Source: Opitutaceae bacterium (GTDB taxonomy: Bacteria > Verrucomicrobiota > Verrucomicrobiia > Opitutales > Opitutaceae). From it: a stretch of 10,977 nt of DNA. Within the stretch, counting starts at the first letter, position 1, and each line of letters begins with the position of its first letter. The notes under the pieces are model-generated. The model did not search any database, was not told the origin of the DNA, and saw only the letters and a list, made by a program, of their open reading frames with translations. Both the position numbers and the translations under genes were made by a program. The DNA is taken from assembly GCA_023269455.1 (NCBI GenBank), contig JAHFTG010000054.1, positions 1 to 10,977 on the forward strand, in the 5' to 3' direction. Positions 1-7,119 of the stretch are shown in pieces.

Positions 1-20
1 AGGATGAGGAGGAGACGCAT
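1..20 (-). CDS. Possible 5' end of a further exported protein (cut by the window edge)
   Basis: An ATG at 20-18 on the minus strand opens a frame that begins M-R-L-L-L-I and runs off the window. This resembles the first residues of a signal peptide, and two upstream genes in the same locus begin M-R-I. The bases just before the ATG (ccgtttttccc) form the same pyrimidine-rich tract seen in front of the glycoside hydrolase genes of this window. The frame is also open further upstream, to an ATG at 137-135, so a longer protein is possible, but that extension does not look like a signal peptide. The 195-bp gap to the GH97 stop holds a short hairpin (gaccc 79-83, gggtc 88-92) and an AT-richer patch around 150-172 that might carry a promoter. 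Product unknown; only a handful of codons are visible. Confidence 0.35.
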
Positions 21-215
21 GGGAAAAACGGAGTGGGCCGAGAGGCGAGGTTGAGATGCGAAGTTGAGGGGGCGAGTCGACCCGACGGGGTCAACCCCGG
101 CGAGCACGGAACGGGCTAGGCCAAGGGGTGTGCTCATGGGAGTTGGTTTGTGAATTAAGAGGATTATGTAGAGTAGTCCGTGGACCTTTCGACGGCCTCG
201 CCTGAGTGTCTGCTT

Positions 216-2219
216 TTACTTTACGGATAAGGTGGCGGCGTAGCCGCCACCGGGAGCGAGACGGAGGGTGAGCGTGCGGGTGTCACCGAGATTGCGGGTG
301 GTTTCGACCACGGTTTCGGGCGCGGCGGGGTCGGCGCCGTCGGCGAACTCGCGCAGCTGCCAGCCGCGTCCCTTGAGGCCGAGAGCGTCGAGGGAAACGT
401 CCAGCGTGAGGGCGTTGTCGCCGTTCATCGCGGCGATAAACCAGCGTTTGCCGGAGCGGCGGGCGATGACGATGTGTTTGCCGACCTCGGCGGAGAGGAC
501 GACGCTTTCGTCCCAGACCGTGGGAAGATTGCGGAAGAACTCGACGCCGGGCTGACCGCGGTAGTTGGCGGGGCTGTCGCAGAGCACGAGGAGCGGACTG
601 CGATAAACGACCGTCATGGCGAGTTGGCGGGCGCGGGTGCCGATGACCTGGGCGGGATAGGTGACCTTAAACGTGGACTGAGTGCGGTTGAGAAAACCGC
701 CGGGGGTGTAGTCCATCGGGCCGAGGAGACCGCGGGTGAAGGGGAGGATGAGGGTGTGGCGGGCGGTGACGCTGCCTCCGAGTTTGTTGTATTCGTTGCC
801 GAGGACGCCTTCTTGGGTGATGAAATTCGGGTAGGTGCGGGCGAGGCCGGTGGGTTTGTAGGTGCCGTGGAAGTCCACCATCAGGTGATTACGGGCGGCG
901 GCTTCGAGCACGCGGACGCACCACTGGACGGCCTCTTGTGAATCGCTGTTGATGAAGTCGATCTTCACGCCGGCCACGCCGAGGGAGGCGAGGTAAGCGA
1001 GCGTCTTCTCGACGCCGGCGGTCTTGAGGTCGAGGGAGTGTCCCCAGACGAAGAGGCGCACGTTTTTGGCGCGGGCGTAAGCGACCAAGCCGGGCAGGTC
1101 GATGTCGGGGACGGATTGGGTGAAGTCGCCGGAGGGCCGATTGGGCTGGGAGAAGAGGTTCTTGTTCCAGTCGGTCATGTGCTGATACCAAAACCAGTCC
1201 ACGAGCTGGTAGGGCCAACCCATCTCGGCGGCGAAATCGATGTATTCGCGATGGGAGCGATTGTCGCCGCGCGCCAGGACGGCGGTGTATTTCGGCTGGG
1301 AGGGGTTGACGCCGGTCCACCACGCATCCCAGGCGCTCACGCCGGGTTTGACCCAGTCGGCCTTGGCGACACGGGAAGGCGTGGCGAGGGTGGCGACGAG
1401 GTCGTTGGTGACGAGGTCGGCGGCGGTGTGGCTGACCATGAGGACGCGCCACGGGCTGACCATCGGGACGCGGCCGACGACGGCTCCGCGGCCATCCTGG
1501 CGCTGGGCGAGTTCGGCGCGCACGGCGGCTTCGCCGGTGCCGGTGATAAAGAGGCCGGCCCAGTCGAGGAGGTCGGACTCGGCCACGGCGACGTAGGCGG
1601 AGGGCGTTTCGACGAGGAGGGGCAGGACGGAGCAGTAGGGCTGTCCCTTCCGCCAGCTTTGGGGCGTTTCCCGAGGGATTTCGGAAAGCTTGCGTTCGAG
1701 GTAGGTGTTTTCGGCGCATCCCGATTCGTCGCCCGGCCACGCGCGGTGGTCGGCGGGGAAGCGGAACTCGGTGAGTTCGCGTTTGAGCGTGAATTCGCCG
1801 AGACCGGAGGCTTCGGGCAGGTCGTAGCGGAAGGCGACGCCTTCGTCATAGGCGCGAGCGACGAGGGTGAACGCGCGTGCGGGGGAGTGGCCTTCGCTCA
1901 GGTTGATGCGAAGCTCGCGGAAACGGTCGGGCACGGTGCGTCGTTGGCCGAGCGGATTGTCCCACGTGCTGTTGCGAGCAGCCGTTTTGGTGCCGCTGAT
2001 TTTGGCGGCGGGGCCGAGGGTGGTGCCGTCGGCGAAGGCGAGGCCGAGGACGGAATCCGCGAGGAGGGGCTTGCCGTCCAGCTCGACGCGGTAGCGCAGG
2101 CCGTCGTCGTCGGAGACGATGAGCGCGAGCTTGCCGTTAGGCGAGCTCACGCGCTGTTCGGCGGCGGATACCAGGGAGCCGAGCAACAGGGTGGCGGTGA
2201 AGAGGGTGCGGATACGCAT
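216..2219 (-). CDS. Secreted GH97 glycoside hydrolase, retaining alpha-galactosidase-like type
   Basis: This 667-residue protein is a glycoside hydrolase family 97 enzyme, a family of alpha-glucosidases and alpha-galactosidases. Residues 1-20 form a signal peptide (M-R-I-R start, hydrophobic core, V-S-A-A cleavage region), so it acts in the periplasm or outside the cell. An N-terminal beta-sandwich (about 22-285) precedes the catalytic barrel (about 290-560, with DAWW at 298-301 and VDWFWY at 340-345) and a C-terminal beta domain (about 565-667). The length matches the family. From memory of the family, inverting members (SusB) use glutamates as bases, while retaining members (Bacteroides BT1871) use an Asp nucleophile and a Glu acid/base 55 residues later. 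Here D421 (KIDF) and E476 (GNEY) have exactly that spacing, E470 is a likely calcium ligand, and the SusB base position appears to be Gly (FHG, 450-452). This favours the retaining, alpha-galactosidase-like group. The substrate is inferred. It is the last complete gene of the operon, 48 bp after its neighbour. No Shine-Dalgarno sequence is visible. Confidence 0.9.
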   Translation of the reverse strand: MRIRTLFTATLLLGSLVSAAEQRVSSPNGKLALIVSDDDGLRYRVELDGKPLLADSVLGLAFADGTTLGPAAKISGTKTAARNSTWDNPLGQRRTVPDRFRELRINLSEGHSPARAFTLVARAYDEGVAFRYDLPEASGLGEFTLKRELTEFRFPADHRAWPGDESGCAENTYLERKLSEIPRETPQSWRKGQPYCSVLPLLVETPSAYVAVAESDLLDWAGLFITGTGEAAVRAELAQRQDGRGAVVGRVPMVSPWRVLMVSHTAADLVTNDLVATLATPSRVAKADWVKPGVSAWDAWWTGVNPSQPKYTAVLARGDNRSHREYIDFAAEMGWPYQLVDWFWYQHMTDWNKNLFSQPNRPSGDFTQSVPDIDLPGLVAYARAKNVRLFVWGHSLDLKTAGVEKTLAYLASLGVAGVKIDFINSDSQEAVQWCVRVLEAAARNHLMVDFHGTYKPTGLARTYPNFITQEGVLGNEYNKLGGSVTARHTLILPFTRGLLGPMDYTPGGFLNRTQSTFKVTYPAQVIGTRARQLAMTVVYRSPLLVLCDSPANYRGQPGVEFFRNLPTVWDESVVLSAEVGKHIVIARRSGKRWFIAAMNGDNALTLDVSLDALGLKGRGWQLREFADGADPAAPETVVETTRNLGDTRTLTLRLAPGGGYAATLSVK

Positions 2220-2267
2220 GGAGAAGCGGGAAGGGGACGTGGGTTGGGAGTGGTTGATGCAATCGGG
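2220..2267 (-). repeat. Intergenic repeat, copy 2 (before GH97)
   Basis: This 48-bp spacer between the tandem-domain gene and GH97 aligns without gaps to the 48-bp spacer at 3231-3278, matching at 42 of 48 positions by my count, including a perfect run of 14 bases (2238-2251). Non-coding spacers rarely match this well by chance, so the two share a recent common origin. As read on the minus strand, it ends in a pyrimidine-rich tract just before the GH97 start codon. Confidence 0.85.
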
Positions 2268-3230
2268 TTAAGGGCGGGGCGGTTCGAGGCGGAGGCCGAG
2301 GAGTCCGCCGACTCGGCCTTTACCTGCGCCTTGGAAGCGCACGGTGAGATTTTGCTGACCGCTGAGCGATTCGGGCGGGAGCGGGTAGGCAACCTCGATC
2401 GCTTTGTCGGGCTGACGGCCTTCGAGGGTTTGAGTGGCGACGACAATGCCGTTGACAACGACGTCGAAGGTCCGGTCGCGGTCGCTTCCCCAGTAGGTGC
2501 AGACCAAGGTGGCTGCGGGCGCTTGCAGAAGCGAGAGCGCGTAAGAAAAATCCCCGTTCGGGGAGGCATCGCGCCAGGCGTAGTTGGAAACACGTCCGGT
2601 TTCGCTTTGCTCCGCCGACAAGTCGTGGGCACGCTCCGAGGCCGCATCGCCGATGATGACGCGGTCGAGCACGGAGGCGTTTTCTTTGGACGTGGCGTTG
2701 GCTAGAGGTGAGGTCGGGGGGGCGTCGAGGCGCAGCCCGAGGAGTCCGCCGACACGGCCTTTGCCCGCGCCTTGGAAGCGCACCGTGAGATTTTGCTGAC
2801 CAGTGAGCGACTCAGGCGGGAGCGGGTAGGCGACCTCGATCGCTTTGTCGGGCTGACGGCCTTCGAGCGTTTGCGTGGCGACGGCAACGCCGTTGACCAC
2901 GATGTCGAAGGTCCGGTCGCGGTCGTCGCCCCAGTAGGTGCAGATCAGGGTGGGCTTGGGAGTGGTCGGAAGTGCGAGCACGTAGGAAAAGGCTCCGTTC
3001 GGGGCGGCATCGCGCCAGTAGTAGTTGGAAACGCGTCCGGTTTCGCTCTGCTCCGCCGACAAGTCGTGGGCGCGTTCCGAGGCGGCGCTACCAATGATGA
3101 CGCGGTCAAGCACGGAGGCGGTTTCTTTGGCTGTGGTGTTGGCCGGAGACGAGGTCTGAGCGGCGGTGTCGGCTGCGGCAGTGAGGGAGGTCAGCAGGAC
3201 GGTGATGGTGAGGAAGCCGGGAATACGCAT
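2268..3230 (-). CDS. Secreted protein of two tandem DUF6805-like domains
   Basis: The protein has 320 residues: a signal peptide (about 1-20, M-R-I-P start, T-A-A-A cleavage region), then two copies of one domain at about 39-169 and 186-316, joined by a linker rich in Pro, Ala, Ser and Thr. The copies are offset by exactly 147 residues. A third copy forms the C-terminus (660-790) of the GH127-type enzyme encoded just upstream. That C-terminal domain matches what I remember as DUF6805, found at the end of bacterial beta-L-arabinofuranosidases; its function is not established. There is no catalytic domain, so a non-enzymatic role, such as glycan binding or attachment to a partner, is the simplest guess. 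All three copies share a 26-residue identical block (117-142, 264-289 here) containing EGRQPDKAIEVAYPLPPE. The gene lies 48 bp from both neighbours, within a likely operon. It appears to have arisen by local duplication (see findings). No Shine-Dalgarno sequence is visible; a C/T-rich tract precedes the start. Confidence 0.85.
   Translation of the reverse strand: MRIPGFLTITVLLTSLTAAADTAAQTSSPANTTAKETASVLDRVIIGSAASERAHDLSAEQSETGRVSNYYWRDAAPNGAFSYVLALPTTPKPTLICTYWGDDRDRTFDIVVNGVAVATQTLEGRQPDKAIEVAYPLPPESLTGQQNLTVRFQGAGKGRVGGLLGLRLDAPPTSPLANATSKENASVLDRVIIGDAASERAHDLSAEQSETGRVSNYAWRDASPNGDFSYALSLLQAPAATLVCTYWGSDRDRTFDVVVNGIVVATQTLEGRQPDKAIEVAYPLPPESLSGQQNLTVRFQGAGKGRVGGLLGLRLEPPRP
2283..2675 (-). 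repeat. DUF6805-like domain repeat, copy B (393 bp)
   Basis: This encodes residues 186-316 of the tandem-domain protein. It is the most diverged of the three copies in the stretch around residues 218-240, but its C-terminal end (RLEPPRP then stop) and the spacer after it match the end of the GH127-type gene (RLESTRP then stop). Confidence 0.85.
2724..3116 (-). repeat. DUF6805-like domain repeat, copy A (393 bp)
   Basis: This encodes residues 39-169 of the tandem-domain protein. Over its central part it is closer to the copy in the GH127-type enzyme than copy B is (shared PTTPKP segment), and a 44-bp block at 2824-2867 is identical to that copy. Copy A and copy B share the tail V-R-F-Q-G-A-G-K-G-R-V, which differs in the enzyme copy. 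Confidence 0.85.
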
Positions 3231-3278
3231 GGGGCAACGGGAAGGGGGCGTGGGTTGGGAGTGTTTGATGGAATCGGG
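3231..3278 (-). repeat. Intergenic repeat, copy 1 (before the tandem-domain gene)
   Basis: This is the 48-bp spacer between the GH127-type stop codon and the start of the tandem-domain gene. It aligns gap-free with 2220-2267 (42/48). Similarity continues on both sides, into the upstream domain-coding DNA and, more weakly, into the downstream signal-peptide codons (about 30 of 46 bases). Confidence 0.85.
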
Positions 3279-5663
3279 TTAAGGACGGGTCGATTCGAGG
3301 CGGAGCCCGAGGAGTCCACCGACATGGCCTTTGCCCGTGCCTTTGAACCCCACGGTGAGGTTTTGCTGGCCCGTGAGAGACTCGGGCGGGAGGGGGTAGG
3401 CGACCTCGATCGCTTTGTCGGGCTGACGGCCTTCGAGGGTTTGCGTGGCGACGACCACGCCGTTGACCACGATGTCGAAGGTGCGGTCGCGGTCGCTTCC
3501 CCAGTAGGTGCAGATCAGGATGGGCTTGGGAGTGGTCGGCAGCTTGAGCACGTAGGAAAAGGCTCCGTTCGGGGCGGCATCGCGCCAGACGTAGTTGGAA
3601 ACGCGTCCGGTTTCACTCAGCTCCGCCGACAAGTCGTGGGCGCGTTCCGAGGCGGCATCGCCGATGATGACGCGGTCGAGCGCGGAGGCGTTTTCTTTGG
3701 CCGAAGTGTTTGGCTGAGGCGATGTCACGGGAGCGGTGTCGGTGAGTTCCCAATACACCGAGTAACGCTCGTGATGCACGGCGTAGAGGGGCTGGAACAC
3801 GAGGCCGGAGGCGGGGCCGGCGTCGTGCGCCTTGAACGTCAGCGTGGAGGCGTCGGCGAGAGTCAACCAATCGGCGGGATTGACTGACCGGTTGACGATG
3901 GCCGGCACGGGCGCGGGCGGGAAGTTGAGGTAGGCGTCTTTATCGGCGAAATCACGGGGCATGCCGGCGCTGCCTAGGCGGCCGGCGAGGAGCACGGGGC
4001 CATAGAAAACGGAAACCATGGAGGGCACGTCCTTGGCGCGTTCGAGGCGAAGTGCGAAGGGGAGTTTGAGGGTGACGACGTCGCCGGTCTGCCAGACGCG
4101 TTTCACGGCGAGGAAACTGGAGGGCGTGACGGTGGCGAGTTGCGGGCGGCCGTTGATGGACAGCGCTACGGGGCCGGACAACCAGTCGGGAACGCGGAGG
4201 TGCAGCGTGGCCTCGGAGGAGCGGGCGGCGCGGACGATGGTCAGGCGAACCGTGTCGGTGAGAGGCGGAAAACCTTCCTGTTTGATCGCGAGGCCCTGGG
4301 CGCTCCAGTCGAGCGCGGACGGGATGTAGAGATTTACCCAGAGATGGCCGGGGTGCTGGAAGTAGATGCCCTCGTTATAGCGGGCGGTGTTTTCGATGCC
4401 CGAGCCGACGCAACAAAAGGTGCCGTCGAGGTAGGTGCGGAAGTCACCATGAAGGGGCGTGAAATAAGTCATCGCGCCGGTGTCGGGGGCGATGGTGGCG
4501 AGGAGGTGGTTATAGAGGGCGCGTTCGAAGTAGTCGGCGTAGTCGGCACGGTCCGGCGTGCGTTCGATGAGACGCGTGGTGAGCTTGAGCATGTTCTGCG
4601 TGTTGCAGCTCTCGGAGGTGGTGGCGGGCAGACGTTTGCCGTCATCGATGGAGGGGCCGGCCTCGACGTCCGGGCCGTCGAACCACTCGTGGTAGGAGTT
4701 GCCGCCGATGGCGAAGGAGTGGTGGCGGGTGATGATCGCCCAGGCGTTTTCCGCAGCGCGGGTGTCGGTGGCGTCGCCAGTGACGTTGGCATAGCGGGCG
4801 ATGCCGGCCAGCTGGGCGACGTGGGTGTTGGCGTGGAGGTTTTTTAAGTCGTCCTCGTCGGCGGCGAGCGGATCGATCAGCCAGGGGCGGTTAAAGAGCG
4901 CGGCGAGGGCGAGCTGTTTTTTATCGCCGGTGATCGAATACAGTTCGGTGAGCACGTCGGCCATGCCACCGAATTCGGTCTGCGGGTTGCGGCCGCGATC
5001 CGTGCGGAACATGCGCTCGATCTGCTCGGGCGGGAGGGCGAGGAGGCGTTTCTGGAGATAGGCCGACATCTTCAGGGCCACGTCGAGCGCCTGCTTGTTG
5101 CCTAGATAGTGGTGGGCGTCCACCAGGCCAGCCATGATCTTGTGGATCGTGTAGTAGGGCACGACCACGCCACCGGAGTCTTTGGAGGAGCCCTCCTGCC
5201 AGTCGAGGGCAATGGGGGGGAAGGCGGCCAGGTAGCCGTTCTGCTTCAACGCCTGCTGGCATTTGGCGAGTTCGGCGACGATGTAGGTGACTTTCTTGCG
5301 GAATGATTCGTCGCCGGTGGCGGCGGCCATGCGGGAGGCGGCAGAGAGGTAGTGGCCAGCCATGTGTCCCTTGATGAAGCCGCTCTCCCAGCCTCCGTAG
5401 CCGGCGGTGACTCCGGCGGGTTGGGGCAGGCCGGCCAGCTTGCGATAGGGAAAGAGCAGGCGGTCGGGATCGAGGTGTCCGACGTAGCCGGTGCGGTGCA
5501 ATTCCTGCCGGTCATAGAAGGGACTGCCGGGGAGCAGTCGCACGTGGGACGCGTCCACCATCTCGGCGGAGCCGGCGGACGGTTCGGCTTGAGCGAAGGC
5601 GGCGAGCGCAACGAGGGGCGCGATTCTAGAGAGCAGGAACCGAGAGGCGCAGGGGAATGACAT
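3279..5663 (-). CDS. Secreted GH127/GH146-type beta-L-arabinofuranosidase with C-terminal DUF6805-like domain
   Basis: This 794-residue protein belongs to the DUF1680 superfamily (GH127, GH146 and relatives), whose members release terminal beta-L-arabinofuranose from plant glycans. A signal peptide (about 1-26, ending A-Q-A) implies export. The alpha/alpha-barrel fills about 35-440, followed by beta-sandwich regions to about 640, a short Pro/Ser/Thr linker, and the C-terminal DUF6805-like domain (660-790). In the characterised enzyme HypBA1, a zinc-bound cysteine is the nucleophile; ligands are Glu-x-Cys and a Cys-Cys pair, with a further Glu as acid/base. Here these correspond to E351 and C353 (SESCNT), C417 and C418 (FCCVGSG), and probably E326 (HEWF). 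All key residues are present, so it should be active. The CCVGSGIEN form and the length are more like the long Bacteroides GH146-type enzymes than HypBA1, so the exact family is uncertain. It leads a likely operon with the next two genes. The start is preceded by a C-rich tract with no Shine-Dalgarno sequence. Confidence 0.9.
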   Translation of the reverse strand: MSFPCASRFLLSRIAPLVALAAFAQAEPSAGSAEMVDASHVRLLPGSPFYDRQELHRTGYVGHLDPDRLLFPYRKLAGLPQPAGVTAGYGGWESGFIKGHMAGHYLSAASRMAAATGDESFRKKVTYIVAELAKCQQALKQNGYLAAFPPIALDWQEGSSKDSGGVVVPYYTIHKIMAGLVDAHHYLGNKQALDVALKMSAYLQKRLLALPPEQIERMFRTDRGRNPQTEFGGMADVLTELYSITGDKKQLALAALFNRPWLIDPLAADEDDLKNLHANTHVAQLAGIARYANVTGDATDTRAAENAWAIITRHHSFAIGGNSYHEWFDGPDVEAGPSIDDGKRLPATTSESCNTQNMLKLTTRLIERTPDRADYADYFERALYNHLLATIAPDTGAMTYFTPLHGDFRTYLDGTFCCVGSGIENTARYNEGIYFQHPGHLWVNLYIPSALDWSAQGLAIKQEGFPPLTDTVRLTIVRAARSSEATLHLRVPDWLSGPVALSINGRPQLATVTPSSFLAVKRVWQTGDVVTLKLPFALRLERAKDVPSMVSVFYGPVLLAGRLGSAGMPRDFADKDAYLNFPPAPVPAIVNRSVNPADWLTLADASTLTFKAHDAGPASGLVFQPLYAVHHERYSVYWELTDTAPVTSPQPNTSAKENASALDRVIIGDAASERAHDLSAELSETGRVSNYVWRDAAPNGAFSYVLKLPTTPKPILICTYWGSDRDRTFDIVVNGVVVATQTLEGRQPDKAIEVAYPLPPESLTGQQNLTVGFKGTGKGHVGGLLGLRLESTRP
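3294..3686 (-). repeat. DUF6805-like domain repeat, copy C (in the GH127-type enzyme)
   Basis: This encodes residues 660-790 of the GH127-type protein and is the probable source copy. The preceding linker (TAPVTSPQPNTSAKENAS) also aligns with the sequence just after the signal peptide of the tandem-domain protein (TAAQTSSPANTTAKETAS). The copied segment therefore began within or before this linker. Confidence 0.85.
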
Positions 5664-5820
5664 TGGGGGGAGGGCTTACTTTACGGGTTGGGCCGGAGCG
5701 GGGAAGGGGCAACCGGATTCACTTTTCACGGATGTTCAAACAAGTGATAGGCGTGAGCCACGCAAAGTTCCGCGACAAGACCAAGAAGGCCGCAGGTTGA
5801 TGCCCTGTATGGAGGAGGCA

Positions 5821-5876
5821 CGCCCCTTGGTGCGTAAAACGAGCCGGGCACCAGTGCGGCCCACGCACAAGGGGCG
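5821..5876 (-). terminator. Large imperfect hairpin 7 bp past the GH62 stop
   Basis: The arms cgccccttggtgcgt (5821-5835) and acgcacaaggggcg (5863-5876) pair over 14 base pairs with one bulged base at 5830. A smaller inner stem can form between 5843-5846 and 5857-5860. It starts 7 bp after the GH62 stop codon in the direction of that gene's transcription. No T-run follows on the minus strand, so it is not a classic intrinsic terminator. It may stabilise the mRNA 3' end, weaken read-through into the GH127-type gene, or be a palindromic element. The rest of the 220-bp gap (5664-5883) shows only a short inverted repeat (gcgtg 5751-5755, cacgc 5759-5763). Confidence 0.45.
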
Positions 5877-5883
5877 GGAATCT

Positions 5884-6930
5884 TCAGCGGGAAGCAGGTA
5901 AGGGAGCGGCGGGTTTGAGGAGGCCGAGGCGGTAGGGCAGGAGGACGTAGTCGGGCTCCTTGCTGCCGACCGGGAGGCCCTGGTAGAGGAAGCGTATGTT
6001 CTGCGGATCGACCGTCATAGTCTCGTCACTGCCTTCGCGGAGGAGTTCGCCGTGGCTGATGCCTTCGGCCCAGAGCGGACTGCCGTCGCTCGTGCGCACG
6101 TTGGCGTCGCCCGCGAAGGGGGTTTCCTCGGAGTCCGCACCAGCCAGCGGTTTCCAATCGCCGTCGAGGCGGTCGGACATCCAGGCGCGGTAGTAGCGGT
6201 GCTTCCCGATGCACTCGACGAGCATGAGATATTGCTTGGAGCCCTTGAGGCGATAGACGCAGGAGCCCTCGAAGAGATCGTTTTTTTCCTTGTGCAGGAT
6301 GACGACGGGTTCGTTGAAGCCGCGCGGGAAGTCCTTGATGGTCGTGCGGCTGCGATACATGCGGCCATGGTCGTCGGGGAAAAATAAATATACGTACGTG
6401 TCGTCGCAGATGATCCAATAGTCGAGCCAGCCTTCGACGACGCTCTTGGGTGTGCCTTCGAAGAAGTCCTGCGGCGCGCTCCACGACATGGGGTCCTCGA
6501 TGTTATCGGAGGTCGAGAAGCGTGGCTGGCCCGACTGGAAGATCAGATACCATTTCTTCTGCGGTCGGAAGTAGAAGACCTGCGGCGCGCAGTTATAGCC
6601 GCGGAGGTTGGGATTTTCGTCGAGGTGGAAGGTTTTGGCCTGGGGCGCCTTGTCCCAGTTGGCGAAATTGATATAGCCCATGCCCCAGCCCTTGCTCCCC
6701 GCGGTGGTGGCGAAGATGTGCCAGCGGCCGTTGTAGAAAACCACGGAGGGATCCTTCACCGCAACAACGGGGTGATTCGCATCGGCCGTGGGATGGACGA
6801 GCGGGCCGCTGGTGATCCAGTTCCGCAGAGGGGTGGTTTTCGGCCCATTTGCCGCGCGAAGCGCGGGGGCAAGGCCGAGCAGGCCGATGCATACGAAGGC
6901 GATTTGTCGGAGCAGGTGGTTTTTCGTCAT
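5884..6930 (-). CDS. Secreted GH62 alpha-L-arabinofuranosidase
   Basis: This 348-residue protein is a glycoside hydrolase family 62 enzyme, which removes alpha-L-arabinofuranosyl side groups from arabinoxylan and arabinan by an inverting mechanism. Residues 1-26 form a signal peptide ending A-L-R-A; the remaining 320 or so residues are one five-bladed propeller domain, the usual size for a GH62 catalytic module with no added binding module. The family's three acidic residues are visible: D60 as base (AVKDPSVVF), D170 as pKa modulator (WLDYWIICDD), and E221 as acid (DLFEGSCVY). The N-terminal WITSGPLV and the SHGELLR motif near 292-298 are also typical. It is the first hydrolase of the locus in the direction of transcription, but the 220-bp gap and hairpin after it suggest a transcript partly separate from the GH127-type operon. 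The leader just before the ATG is C/T-rich (ctttcttccc) with no Shine-Dalgarno sequence. Confidence 0.93.
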   Translation of the reverse strand: MTKNHLLRQIAFVCIGLLGLAPALRAANGPKTTPLRNWITSGPLVHPTADANHPVVAVKDPSVVFYNGRWHIFATTAGSKGWGMGYINFANWDKAPQAKTFHLDENPNLRGYNCAPQVFYFRPQKKWYLIFQSGQPRFSTSDNIEDPMSWSAPQDFFEGTPKSVVEGWLDYWIICDDTYVYLFFPDDHGRMYRSRTTIKDFPRGFNEPVVILHKEKNDLFEGSCVYRLKGSKQYLMLVECIGKHRYYRAWMSDRLDGDWKPLAGADSEETPFAGDANVRTSDGSPLWAEGISHGELLREGSDETMTVDPQNIRFLYQGLPVGSKEPDYVLLPYRLGLLKPAAPLPASR

Positions 6931-7119
6931 GAGAAATACGGGAAGAAAGCTCTACGGTTGAGGGAGACGGCCCAGTCTAACCCTGCGTGCACAGGCAGGA
7001 TCCGGCTGCCGCAGGTGTGCGGCCGAGCATGTTTAATAAGGCAGGCAGGGGTTCATGCGGGGCTATTAGGAAGAGTGGGGATAGGCTATCTTACACCTCC
7101 ATGTAACTGAAAATCGCCT

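Noticed and set aside
1038..2705. Plus-strand open frame of 555 codons opposite GH97 and the tandem-domain gene
   Set aside because: Gly/Val/Glu-rich translation without any domain. It is an antisense shadow of GC-rich coding DNA, and both opposite genes have clear signal peptides and family motifs.
2772..3887. Plus-strand open frame of 371 codons with internal repeats
   Set aside because: Its repeats are only the reverse complement of the DUF6805-like domain copies, and the composition is not protein-like.
5684..5694. An 11-base match (CCGTAAAGTAA on the minus strand) between the GH97 stop region and the DNA before the GH127-type start
   Set aside because: The match does not extend to either side, so a duplicated gene end is not supported; probably chance.
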